DNA from: Mucilaginibacter sp.
GTDB taxonomy: Bacteria; Bacteroidota; Bacteroidia; Sphingobacteriales; Sphingobacteriaceae
Direction of reading: 5' to 3'
Length of the DNA: 64,000 nucleotides
NCBI GenBank assembly: GCA_028288025.1
Contig: JAQBOM010000003.1
Coordinates: forward strand, 62,001 to 126,000
Shown: positions 37,809 through 45,639 of the stretch, one piece after another
Numbering within the stretch: position 1 is the stretch's first letter
Layout: every line of letters starts with the position of its first letter
Made by a program: the position numbers and the translations under genes
Notes under the pieces: model-generated
The model's input: the letters and a program-made list of their open reading frames with translations, nothing else
Told to the model about the DNA's origin: nothing
Database searches by the model: none

Positions 37809-39059
37809 TTATATTTCTACGTGCGCCGATGGCTCTTCAATATCTAATCCCGGCTGTGTTTCGATATGATCTTTATCGTTAAACAATAACAAGAAGAATA
37901 TGAGTACTACCACAGCGATGCCGCCCGGTATCAACCATATGCTTTCCCAGTTATGCGAGGTTGCCGAAGTTTTCCAATGATCAACAATAGGGCCCGAAAG
38001 GTAATAGCCTATCGCCATCCCGACACCATAGGTGGCCAGCGTAATAAATCCCTGCGCCGAGCTCTTGAAGCGTTCGCCTGCACGGTTCTCGGTATATATC
38101 TGGCCGGTAACGAAGAAGAAATCGTAACAGATGCCATGGATCACGATACCCGCTATCAGCATCCAGTAATTATTTCCGGTATCGCCATAAGCGAAAAACA
38201 AATAGCGCAGTGCCCAGGCCAGCATGCCAAAGGCCAGCATCTTTTTAACACCAAGCCGCACAAAAAACAAAGGCATCAGAGCCATAAAAAACAATTCGGA
38301 ATATTGGCCGAGCGTTTGAATGCCGGCGGCCTTTTTCATGCCGATCTCGTTCAAAAACGGGTTGGTGAAATTATAATAAAAAGCAAGCGGAATACAGATA
38401 GCAACCGAAGCAAGGAAAAACACCAGGTAGGATCTTTTCTTTAATAAGCCAATGGCATCCAGGCCGACGATCTCACCAAAGGTAATTTTTTGTCCTTTTT
38501 TTCCGGGTGGCGTATCTGGAAGGGTAAAGCTAAAAAGCCCTAATATAAGGGAAGCTATCGCGGCCATCCGGAAAGTTAAAACCAATGAGCCTTTATGTTC
38601 CCAATCCAGCCACGCAATGATGGTTCCGGCTACGATCCAGCCTATAGTGCCAAAAACACGAATGTAAGGAAATTCCTTATTCGGGTTTTTCAGCTGCTTA
38701 AAGGAAACAGAATTCACCAATGCCAGTGTTGGCATATAAATGATCATGTAAAAGAGAATGTTGGGATAAAATTTATCAAAATTCTCAACCGTAGTGGCAT
38801 AATAAAGCGAAGCAGCGCCCAATAGGTGTAAAACACCCAGTATTTTTTGCGCCGCGAAATAACGGTCAGCTATTAACCCGATGATAAACGGGGCCAGTAT
38901 AGCGCCTAAGGCCTGCGTGGCATAAGCACCGGCGTTTTGCACGCCGGTTGCATGCAGTGTTACCGTTAAGTAGGTCCCCATTGTTACAAACCATGCCCCC
39001 CATATGAAAAATTCGAGGAACATCATTGCTGAAAGCTTTACCCGTATGGCTGCGGTCAT
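37809..39059 (-). CDS. MFS transporter, nucleoside:H+ symporter (NupG)-like
   Basis: A 416-residue protein with 12 hydrophobic spans. The N-terminus LSAMMFLEFFIWGAWFVTMG is typical of the PF03825 nucleoside-proton symporter group, and FPYIRVFGTIGWIVAGTIIA is the conserved loop after span 4. In Bacteroidota, members of this group sit beside sugar-isomerase and Gfo/Idh genes and may import sugar derivatives rather than nucleosides. Here it would bring the periplasmic oxidation product into the cytoplasm. The final 20 residues are acidic. Confidence 0.87.
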   Translation of the reverse strand: MTAAIRVKLSAMMFLEFFIWGAWFVTMGTYLTVTLHATGVQNAGAYATQALGAILAPFIIGLIADRYFAAQKILGVLHLLGAASLYYATTVENFDKFYPNILFYMIIYMPTLALVNSVSFKQLKNPNKEFPYIRVFGTIGWIVAGTIIAWLDWEHKGSLVLTFRMAAIASLILGLFSFTLPDTPPGKKGQKITFGEIVGLDAIGLLKKRSYLVFFLASVAICIPLAFYYNFTNPFLNEIGMKKAAGIQTLGQYSELFFMALMPLFFVRLGVKKMLAFGMLAWALRYLFFAYGDTGNNYWMLIAGIVIHGICYDFFFVTGQIYTENRAGERFKSSAQGFITLATYGVGMAIGYYLSGPIVDHWKTSATSHNWESIWLIPGGIAVVVLIFFLLLFNDKDHIETQPGLDIEEPSAHVEI

Positions 39060-39080
39060 GATTTGCTGGTTAAAGTAACC

Positions 39081-39509
39081 TTATTTTTTAAGCGACAGGA
39101 TATATTTAACCATGTCTTTAGCATCGCTTTGAGAAATGGTAGGGTGCGCTGTCATCGGAACATCGCCCCAATTGCCTTTACCCCCCCTGATCACTTTGTT
39201 CGCCAGTGTATCGATATTGGCTTCCGTGGCCGGGTATTTAGCGGCAACATCCTGGTAAGCAGGGCCTATCACTTTAACATCAACCTTGTGGCAGGTTAAG
39301 CAATCATTTGCAGCAAGTAATTTGGCACCTGGTGAAGTTGCTCCCGATGGTTCGTTACCAGTTTTATTGGCATTGGTATCGGCACTTGATTCTGATTGTT
39401 TAGCGGTCTGGTTGGCGGCATTTGTACTATCGGCGCCGCCGGTTTTGGCCCCCCCTCCGCAAGCGGTTATCACTGCACTTATGCATAGCACTACAAAAAC
39501 TTTTTTCAT
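39081..39509 (-). CDS. Mono-haem cytochrome c lipoprotein
   Basis: A 142-residue protein. The signal MKKVFVVLCISAVITACGGG ends in a lipobox Cys, so it should be anchored in a membrane facing the periplasm. A Thr/Asn/Ser-rich linker of about 50 residues follows. The single haem-binding motif is ANDCLTCHKVDVK, and the distal Met is probably in GDVPMTAHPTI. It is a small class I cytochrome c. Its place in the cluster suggests it takes electrons from the GMC dehydrogenases, like LacB or other GDH cytochrome subunits, but this is inferred from position. Confidence 0.92.
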   Translation of the reverse strand: MKKVFVVLCISAVITACGGGAKTGGADSTNAANQTAKQSESSADTNANKTGNEPSGATSPGAKLLAANDCLTCHKVDVKVIGPAYQDVAAKYPATEANIDTLANKVIRGGKGNWGDVPMTAHPTISQSDAKDMVKYILSLKK

Positions 39510-39566
39510 GTGGTAAATTATTTGATATAAGGATTTTTAAAATTACAATTTATTTAAATTACAATG

Positions 39567-40778
39567 CTACACGGCTACTGTTTTTAACGGCGCAGTTTTA
39601 TTTTTCGAACGCATATAGATAACCAGGCCGCCAAAAGCCACGATTAAAACAATGGGTATGATCAACGTGGTTTGCAAAACCTTCTGGCCTGCCTGTGCAT
39701 TGCTTCCGCCCGCCTCCTGAACGATCTTGTCGTAATATCTTCCCATGAAAATGGTATAGATAGAGACGGCAAACATGCCAGCACCGCCCATCAGGTTAAG
39801 ACCGATAGCGCCCGTATCAGGCAAATTGGTATTGACAAAACCAAGCATAGTTGGCCAGAAATAGCATACGCCCATTCCGAATATGATGGCTGCAAAGAAA
39901 ACGGCATCGCCTGTTAAAGTGCTGAGCAAATAAATGCCCGTCGCGGCTAAAATGGTTGATATTAATAACAACACCTGCGGCGAAAAAAGTTTTAACACAG
40001 GCCTGGCAAAAGCGCGGCCGATCACCATTACCCCCGTGTCTAACGTAAGTATCAAAATAGCGTTCTGGGTTACATTTTTTAACAACACATCGATCCACTG
40101 GCCGGTAAACAACTCGGTTATAGCTGTACCAAACATGCAAATAAACATGAAGATAAACAGCGGGTTCCAAAGTGCCTTATACATACCTGCTGTGGATACA
40201 CCAGATGATACCCGCTCGGTAACAGGGAAATCAAGCTTTGAGAATAAGTAGCCGTAAATAACAGTCGGCAATAACATGATGCCGACCTGAATTTGCCAGC
40301 TAAGGCCGATCTTATTTAGCAATAATACAATCAATGTACCTATCACTATACCGCCGGGAAACCACAAGTGAAAGTGATTGAGTTTGGTGGTTTTGTTGTC
40401 GGGATATAAGGCGGTGACCAAGGGATTACAGGCTGCTTCAACTGTACCGTTTGCAAGGCCTATCAATAAGGTTGAAATATAAAGCGTCCAGAAACCCTGC
40501 GCGAAAATGGTAAGCAATATACCCGCAAGGTGAAATATAAATGCGATTACCAGTAACCGCTTCATCCCGATAATATCAACTATAAAACCGCCGATCACCA
40601 CAGCAATAGGAAAACCATAGAATGCAGTTGCAGTTATGGAGGCCAGCTGCGATTTATCCAATTGAAAATCAGTGCCGAGTTTATTCAGGATACCGGCGCG
40701 GATGCCAAACGATAGTGAGGTAACCAATAGTGACAAACAACTTGCCCTAAAGAGTTGAGTACGGTTAATAGATTGCAT
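39567..40778 (-). CDS. MFS transporter, FucP-like sugar importer
   Basis: A 403-residue protein with 12 hydrophobic spans, a long central loop and a conserved IGMKRLLVIAFIFHLAG after span 2. NGTVEAACNPLVTALYPDNK and NHFHLWFPGGIVIGTLIVLL (His-rich, between spans 4 and 5) resemble the fucose/glucose FHS-type MFS proteins. It is the second importer in the cluster, so substrate and product of the oxidation may have separate carriers. It lies 59 bp after the 40838 TIM-barrel gene. Confidence 0.87.
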   Translation of the reverse strand: MQSINRTQLFRASCLSLLVTSLSFGIRAGILNKLGTDFQLDKSQLASITATAFYGFPIAVVIGGFIVDIIGMKRLLVIAFIFHLAGILLTIFAQGFWTLYISTLLIGLANGTVEAACNPLVTALYPDNKTTKLNHFHLWFPGGIVIGTLIVLLLNKIGLSWQIQVGIMLLPTVIYGYLFSKLDFPVTERVSSGVSTAGMYKALWNPLFIFMFICMFGTAITELFTGQWIDVLLKNVTQNAILILTLDTGVMVIGRAFARPVLKLFSPQVLLLISTILAATGIYLLSTLTGDAVFFAAIIFGMGVCYFWPTMLGFVNTNLPDTGAIGLNLMGGAGMFAVSIYTIFMGRYYDKIVQEAGGSNAQAGQKVLQTTLIIPIVLIVAFGGLVIYMRSKNKTAPLKTVAV

Positions 40779-40837
40779 TTAGTTTAAATTTAGGTTTTAA
40801 AATAGCGAATTAATTGGTTTATTTAATTTCAGTCTTC

Positions 40838-41893
40838 TCAATCAATACCCAGTGTCTTCCGGTTAAATGCGTCATCCGAGCCTGAGGCAGCAAAATCGTC
40901 AAATGCCCTTTCGGTGACCCTTATAATATGATCTTTTATAAACTCAGCGCCTTCACGTGCGCCGTCTTCCGGATGTTTAAGCGCGCACTCCCATTCCAGT
41001 ACCGCCCATCCTTTGTAATCATATTGGGTTAATTTACTAAAAATGCTTTTGAAATCAACCTGCCCGTCACCTAATGAGCGGAAACGCCCTGCGCGATCTA
41101 TCCAGTTCTGGTAGCCGCCGTAAACGCCTTGTTTTCCGGTAGGGTTAAACTCGGCATCCTTCACATGGAACATTTTTATACGTTCGTGATAATTGTCAAT
41201 ATATTCCAGGTAATCCAGGCATTGCAGAACGAAGTGCGAAGGATCGTAAAGTAAACAGGCCCGTTTATGGTTGTTTACTTTTTCAAGGAACATTTCATAG
41301 GTGATCCCATCGTGCAGATCTTCTCCCGGGTGCACTTCAAAACACAGATCTATACCGCAATCCTCGTATACATTTAAAATAGGTTCCCAGCGTTTTGCCA
41401 GTTCGGTAAACGCGGTGTCGACTATCCCGGCAGGGCGTTGCGGCCAGGGATAAACCATAGGCCAAAGCAATGCTCCGCTAAAGGTTACCGATGCATTTAG
41501 TCCTAAATTTTGTGAAGCTTTTGCCGCGTACTTTAATTGCTGAACGGCCCATTCCTGCCGCGCTTTGGGATTGTTACGATACGCTTCAGGAGCAAAACCA
41601 TCGAACAAATTATCGTAAACCGGGTTCACGGCAACAAGCTGTCCCTGCAGGTGTGTAGATAACTCAGTGATTTCCAGGCCGTAAAAGTTAATTTCACTTT
41701 TTAATTCTTCGGCGTAGGTTTTGCTTTCGGCGGCCTTTTTCAAATCTATAAAGCGCGGGTCCAGCGTAGGTAGCTGAATTCCTTTATAACCCAGGTTTTT
41801 AGCCCATTGGCAAATACCCGGCAGGCTATCGAAAGGTTCCTGGTCGCCTATAAATTGCGCTATAAATATTGCCGGTCCTTGTATTGTGGTCAT
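40838..41893 (-). CDS. Cytoplasmic sugar phosphate isomerase/epimerase-like TIM barrel
   Basis: A 351-residue PF01261 barrel with no signal peptide, in contrast to the other three TIM barrels here. Metal-ligand strands include IDLCFEVHPGEDLHDGITYE, ACLLYDPSHFVLQCLDYLEY, RIKMFHVKDAEFNPTG and GWAVLEWECALKH. The barrel is larger than the exported ones and may act on the imported keto-sugar. Its ATG lies inside the first unit of a GTCATTG heptamer array. Confidence 0.88.
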   Translation of the reverse strand: MTTIQGPAIFIAQFIGDQEPFDSLPGICQWAKNLGYKGIQLPTLDPRFIDLKKAAESKTYAEELKSEINFYGLEITELSTHLQGQLVAVNPVYDNLFDGFAPEAYRNNPKARQEWAVQQLKYAAKASQNLGLNASVTFSGALLWPMVYPWPQRPAGIVDTAFTELAKRWEPILNVYEDCGIDLCFEVHPGEDLHDGITYEMFLEKVNNHKRACLLYDPSHFVLQCLDYLEYIDNYHERIKMFHVKDAEFNPTGKQGVYGGYQNWIDRAGRFRSLGDGQVDFKSIFSKLTQYDYKGWAVLEWECALKHPEDGAREGAEFIKDHIIRVTERAFDDFAASGSDDAFNRKTLGID

Positions 41894-41943
41894 TGGTCAG
41901 TGGTCATTAGTCATTGGTGATTGTCATTGGTCATTGGGTCATT
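41889..41943. repeat. GTCATTG heptamer array overlapping a start codon
   Basis: About eight heptamer-like units (GTCATTG, GTCAGTG, GTCATTA, GTGATT and variants) run from the start codon of the TIM-barrel gene at 41891-41893 into the spacer. The start codon itself (CAT on the plus strand) is part of the first unit. Confidence 0.8.
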
Positions 41944-41991
41944 CGAACAGTATATCCGTTTTCAAACAACCAAATCTTCAAATTAAAACAT

Positions 41992-42030
41992 CTGCACATT
42001 TGAAATCTGCACATCTGCACATCTGCACAT
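41992..42030. repeat. CTGCACAT octamer array at a stop codon
   Basis: Exact CTGCACAT units lie at 41992, 42007, 42015 and 42023. The last unit ends at 42030, on the first base of the stop codon (minus strand) of the Gfo/Idh gene. It is the exact-copy member of the spacer-repeat family. Confidence 0.85.
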
Positions 42031-43199
42031 CAAATTACATAATCCGTCCATTTTTGATCGCTGTGGTGTGAATTTACCACGTTCTCAATAAATGCCATAC
42101 CTCTTATACCGTCATTAATACCCGGAAAATCGAGCCATTCGGGTTTGGGTTGTTCGTTGTTAATTTTGGCACTTAGGGCGAGTGCAAAATTGCGGTACAA
42201 ATTACCGAAGGCTTCCAGGTATCCCTCGGGATGGCCTCCCGGCGTGCGGGTATTGTGCGTAGCGTAAACCGATTCCCTGTCGCCATAATTACTCCCCGCG
42301 CGTAAGATTTGTGCCGGCTTGTCCAGCCATCTTAACGTTAGCGAATTTGGTTCCTGCTGCGCCCATTCAAGGCCGCCGTTTTCGCCGTATACACGTATTT
42401 TAAGGGCATTTTCCTCACCCGCCGCAACCTGCGACGCGGTTAATACGCCGGTCGCTTTATCTTCAAAACGCAACAAAATAGCGCCGTCGTCGTCCAGCAT
42501 CCTGCCTTCTACAACCGTATTTAACGATGCACACATTTGCGTGATCTTTAGTCCCGAAATATATTCGGCCAGGTGCGCGGCGTGTGTGCCGATATCGCCC
42601 ATACAGCCGCTTTTACCCGATTTTGTCGGGTCGGTGCGCCAGGCAGCCTGGGCATTGCCTTCCCTTTCGGACAACTTGCTCAGCCACCCCTGGCTATATT
42701 CTACATAAATTTTCCTGATCTTACCAAAAGCGCCTTTTTTAACCAGCTCGCGTGCTTCCTTAACCATCGGATAACCCGAATAAGTATGGGTAAGCAGCAG
42801 CATCAACCCAGTTTCGTCAAGCTTCTTTTTCAGTTGTTTGGCTTCATCCAGGGTAAAGGTTATTGGTTTTTCAATCACCACGTTGAACCCATTCTCCAAC
42901 GCCAGCATGGCAGGCGCAAAGTGCGCAAAGTTTGGTGTAACGATGGTCACAAAATCCATCCGTTTATCTACCGGCAGTTTACTTTCCGCCTTTAACATGT
43001 CTTCGTAATTGGTATAAATCCTGTCTTCTGGTAAAAAAAGCATGTGGCCGCTTTCTATAGCTAGTTCCTTATGAACGCTTAGTGCACCGCAAACCAATTC
43101 TATCTGTCCGTCCATATTGGCAGCTATACGGTGAATAGCGCCTATAAAAGCGTCCTTTCCACCGCCGATCATTCCCATACGGAGTTTTCTATGAGCCAT
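42030..43199 (-). CDS. Cytoplasmic Gfo/Idh/MocA oxidoreductase
   Basis: A 389-residue NAD(P)-dependent dehydrogenase. The Rossmann motif reads RKLRMGMIGGGKDAFIGAIH, and the catalytic-loop Lys is in VVIEKPITFTLDEAKQ (EKP). GCMGDIGTHAAHLAEYISGL carries the conserved substrate-binding His region. No signal peptide is present, so it acts in the cytoplasm, for instance reducing an imported 3-keto-sugar to the parent sugar or carrying out the reverse. Its partner at 44057 is exported, giving a pair on the two sides of the membrane. Confidence 0.9.
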   Translation of the reverse strand: MAHRKLRMGMIGGGKDAFIGAIHRIAANMDGQIELVCGALSVHKELAIESGHMLFLPEDRIYTNYEDMLKAESKLPVDKRMDFVTIVTPNFAHFAPAMLALENGFNVVIEKPITFTLDEAKQLKKKLDETGLMLLLTHTYSGYPMVKEARELVKKGAFGKIRKIYVEYSQGWLSKLSEREGNAQAAWRTDPTKSGKSGCMGDIGTHAAHLAEYISGLKITQMCASLNTVVEGRMLDDDGAILLRFEDKATGVLTASQVAAGEENALKIRVYGENGGLEWAQQEPNSLTLRWLDKPAQILRAGSNYGDRESVYATHNTRTPGGHPEGYLEAFGNLYRNFALALSAKINNEQPKPEWLDFPGINDGIRGMAFIENVVNSHHSDQKWTDYVI

Positions 43200-43200
43200 G

Positions 43201-43330
43201 CGTTGTTTAATTATTGATTTAGTGAATTATTGATTTATTGAGGTATGAATAACTGGAGAATTAGCGACTTAGTGAATTAGTGATTGAAAATAACACCAAT
43301 CACCAATTCACTAAATCAACAATTCACTAA
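43201..43330. repeat. Heptamer/octamer spacer with 29-bp hairpin
   Basis: Words of the type TTAGTGAATTATTGATT fill the spacer. Arms 43258-43286 and 43297-43325 are inverted copies (24 of 29 positions match) around a 10-nt loop. The right side runs up to the stop of the subunit-3 gene. Confidence 0.85.
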
Positions 43331-43333
43331 TTA

Positions 43334-43954
43334 TCAGGTTGCCCAGGCTTTGTCGCCTTTTTTGTAGGGAACGCATCCATCGTAGCGTCCCGGAACGGCA
43401 ACGTAACGCAGGGCTTTTGTAGCGCCTATTTCGGACGTAAAGTAACCTAACAAGGTTAATTCCTTCATCATCCTGAAATAATGGTTTGGCCTGTCGGCCA
43501 TCTTATATTTTGGATCATCCTTGTGCTGCAACTTTTCGGCATCAATTTCTTTGTTGCGCTGTTTTGTAAAATCCTTTTGCTCTTTATCCAATGCAACCAG
43601 CAGATCGGTGCGCTGCTGTGGATTGAGATCCATGAATTTATTGCTGAATTTTTTCTGGCTGGCATCGTCCAGTTTTGCTATTCCGTCAACAAATATTTTC
43701 TGATTCTTCGGCTCGTAGCAATCCTGTACCATTACGGCCATAAACTGGCCCACATTGGCAGCCTTCGCGCCCGGTGAGCTTGTTGTTGGAAGTATCGTAT
43801 CTGCAACTTCGTTTAAAAATGCAACATGATCTTCAGTAAACAGGTCGTTTACTTTTTTGGAGGTAGTTTTACATCCCGAAATAAAAAAATCGGCACCTAT
43901 TACAGCCCCGCCCATTATCAGGGCAACTCTACTTATGGCGTCTCTTCTATTCAT
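43334..43954 (-). CDS. Gluconate 2-dehydrogenase subunit 3-family protein
   Basis: A 206-residue protein of the PF13618 family. MNRRDAISRVALIMGGAVIG is a twin-arginine-type signal, with GADFFISGC as possible lipobox. The mature part is helical with DTILPTTSSPGAKAANVGQF and NHYFRMMKELTLLGYFTSEI, the family's two conserved segments. In known gluconate, sorbitol and LacABC dehydrogenases, this small subunit carries the flavoprotein through the Tat system. It lies beside the exported Gfo/Idh gene and 1.7 kb from the first GMC gene. Confidence 0.9.
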   Translation of the reverse strand: MNRRDAISRVALIMGGAVIGADFFISGCKTTSKKVNDLFTEDHVAFLNEVADTILPTTSSPGAKAANVGQFMAVMVQDCYEPKNQKIFVDGIAKLDDASQKKFSNKFMDLNPQQRTDLLVALDKEQKDFTKQRNKEIDAEKLQHKDDPKYKMADRPNHYFRMMKELTLLGYFTSEIGATKALRYVAVPGRYDGCVPYKKGDKAWAT

Positions 43955-43960
43955 TTTATT

Positions 43961-44052
43961 GTTGAATTATTGAATTATTGAGTTAATGAATTATTGAATT
44001 ATTGAATTATTGAATAAATATCGAATAAAAATCAATCATTCAATAATTCAAC
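43961..44052. repeat. GAATTATT octamer array with 21-bp hairpin
   Basis: Six octamers run from 43964 to 44011: GAATTATT five times and GAGTTAAT once, then GAATAAAT. The array start, 43961-43981, pairs with an inverted copy at 44032-44052 with one mismatch in 21 positions. It fills the spacer between the subunit-3 gene and the exported Gfo/Idh gene. Confidence 0.9.
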
Positions 44053-44056
44053 CTTA

Positions 44057-45499
44057 CTATAGGCTCCAGCCTTGCCTGTACTCGCGTTTGATGAACTTGT
44101 TAGCAGCATCAAAATTAGTGATCCGCATATTATCATTGTCCCACAGCATTTTTATATGGCCACCGGGAAGGTCATGGCCCCTTACAGCCAGGTTTGCCAT
44201 CAGCAATGCTTCGGTTAACGGGCCGGCAACATCAAATGATGAGCTCAACTCTGTTTTGCCATAGCCTGCTATACAGCCTTCAACCCACTGGGCGTAATGG
44301 CCGTCGGCGCCGCTCCGGCCACCTACACCAGGCGGCACGCGGGCAAACTTTTTAGGCACATTAACCTCTTTTGTGTGTGATGTTGGCAACAATAAAGGGT
44401 TAGCGGAATAAGTACTGGCTATCATTTTGCCTTTGGTTCCAATAAACAAAGTTCCGTTTCCATCATCGCCAAAACGCTCGTTCGGGCCTAATTCTTCCGG
44501 CCGTTCGGGCTGTATACCGCCGTCCATCCAGTGAAGGGTGATATCGCCTTTTGTTTTATTTGTTTTTGGAAAGGTAAGCGTAATGTGGCTTGATGGCGGG
44601 CAGCTATCAGGGAAACGCCCCTGTTTAAACTCGCCGACATATACTGTTCCTACACTTGCCTGAACATCTTTCGCATATTTAAGACCGAGAACCCTGAATG
44701 GCGCTTCAACCAGGTGGCAGCCCATATCGCCAAGCGCGCCGGTACCGTAATCCCACCAGCCGCGCCAGTTAAACGGAACCAGGTTGTCTACATATTCTTT
44801 ATACGGAGCCGTACCAAGCCATAGATCCCAGTCCAATTCCTTTGGCACCTCTGATTTGGTTGCGGGCCATTGAATACCCTGCGGCCAAACCGGCCTGTTC
44901 GTCCAGCAATATACGGTATGCACATCACCAATAATATCCGCATCATACCATTCGGCAAGCTGACGGGTACCATCGTTTGATGCGCCCTGGTTACCCATTT
45001 GTGTAACCACTTTATATTTTTTTGCCGCATCGGTTAATAACCTCGCCTCGGCAATATCATGTGTTAAAGGTTTCTGTACGTACACGTGTTTACCCATCTG
45101 CATGGCATGATAGGCAACAATAGCGTGTGTATGATCGGGAGTGGAAACCGATACGGCATCGAAATGCTTTGCTTCCTTTTCAAACAGTTTGCGCCAGTCT
45201 TTATAATACTGCGCCTTCGGAAAGTTTTTTACTGTTGTGGCCGCACGGCGGTCGTCAACATCGCATAAGTAAGCTATGTCGGCTTTGCCGCTTTTAGCAA
45301 AGTTTGCAATGTCGCTTTCGCCTTTGCCGCCAACGCCTACGCTGGCAATAATCAGCCGGTCGCTGGGTGCAATGAATCCTTTACCACCCAGTACAAAGCG
45401 GGGAACGATCATGATTCCCGCAGCAGCAATGGTACTGGTTTTTAGAAACTCCCGCCGCGACGACGTTGAATTTTTATCGGCTTCTTTATTTTCACTCAT
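44057..45499 (-). CDS. Tat-exported Gfo/Idh/MocA oxidoreductase
   Basis: A 480-residue protein. SSRREFLKTSTIAAAGIMIV is a twin-arginine signal, so it folds with cofactor in the cytoplasm and works outside. LIIASVGVGGKGESDIANF is the Rossmann start. The catalytic loop reads YVQKPLTHDIAEARLL, with Gln in place of the usual Glu of EKP, a variant common in exported members. YGTGALGDMGCHLVEAPFRV follows. Exported relatives hold NADP(H) or NAD(H) tightly and act as internal-redox or glycosidase-like enzymes. Here it may interconvert a glycoside and its keto form. Confidence 0.9.
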   Translation of the reverse strand: MSENKEADKNSTSSRREFLKTSTIAAAGIMIVPRFVLGGKGFIAPSDRLIIASVGVGGKGESDIANFAKSGKADIAYLCDVDDRRAATTVKNFPKAQYYKDWRKLFEKEAKHFDAVSVSTPDHTHAIVAYHAMQMGKHVYVQKPLTHDIAEARLLTDAAKKYKVVTQMGNQGASNDGTRQLAEWYDADIIGDVHTVYCWTNRPVWPQGIQWPATKSEVPKELDWDLWLGTAPYKEYVDNLVPFNWRGWWDYGTGALGDMGCHLVEAPFRVLGLKYAKDVQASVGTVYVGEFKQGRFPDSCPPSSHITLTFPKTNKTKGDITLHWMDGGIQPERPEELGPNERFGDDGNGTLFIGTKGKMIASTYSANPLLLPTSHTKEVNVPKKFARVPPGVGGRSGADGHYAQWVEGCIAGYGKTELSSSFDVAGPLTEALLMANLAVRGHDLPGGHIKMLWDNDNMRITNFDAANKFIKREYRQGWSL

Positions 45500-45542
45500 G
45501 GTTTTTGTATTGGTTGTTTTTAATGCTGTTAAAATGTTATTA

Positions 45543-45604
45543 GCGTCACCTAAATCCTCTCCAACGCGTACGCTTTAGCGGTGGCGCAAGGAGAGGACTT
45601 TAAA
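45543..45604 (-). repeat. Palindromic repeat (intergenic copy)
   Basis: Minus-strand outline: AAAGTCCTCTCC, an inner hairpin (CGCTTTAGCG), GGAGAGGATT, then TAGGTGACGC. The outer arms AATCCTCTCC (45553-45562) and GGAGAGGACT (45590-45599) pair at 9 of 10 positions. A second copy with the same outline lies inside the DUF255 coding region at 58301-58364. It looks like a REP-like or palindromic mobile repeat and not a terminator, as no U-run is present at the correct end. Confidence 0.7.
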
Positions 45605-45607
45605 AAT

Positions 45608-45635
45608 GCAACTGGCAACTGCCTACTGCAAACTG
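45608..45635. repeat. GCAACTG heptamer array
   Basis: Four heptamers, GCAACTG, GCAACTG, CCTACTG, CAAACTG, lie between the palindromic repeat and the GMC stop codon at 45640. Confidence 0.75.
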
Positions 45636-45639
45636 TAGT

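Noticed and set aside
41992..42030. Regular repeats that might be a CRISPR array
   Set aside because: Repeat units are 7-8 bp and contiguous, without 24-40 bp repeats or unique spacers, and no cas genes are present.
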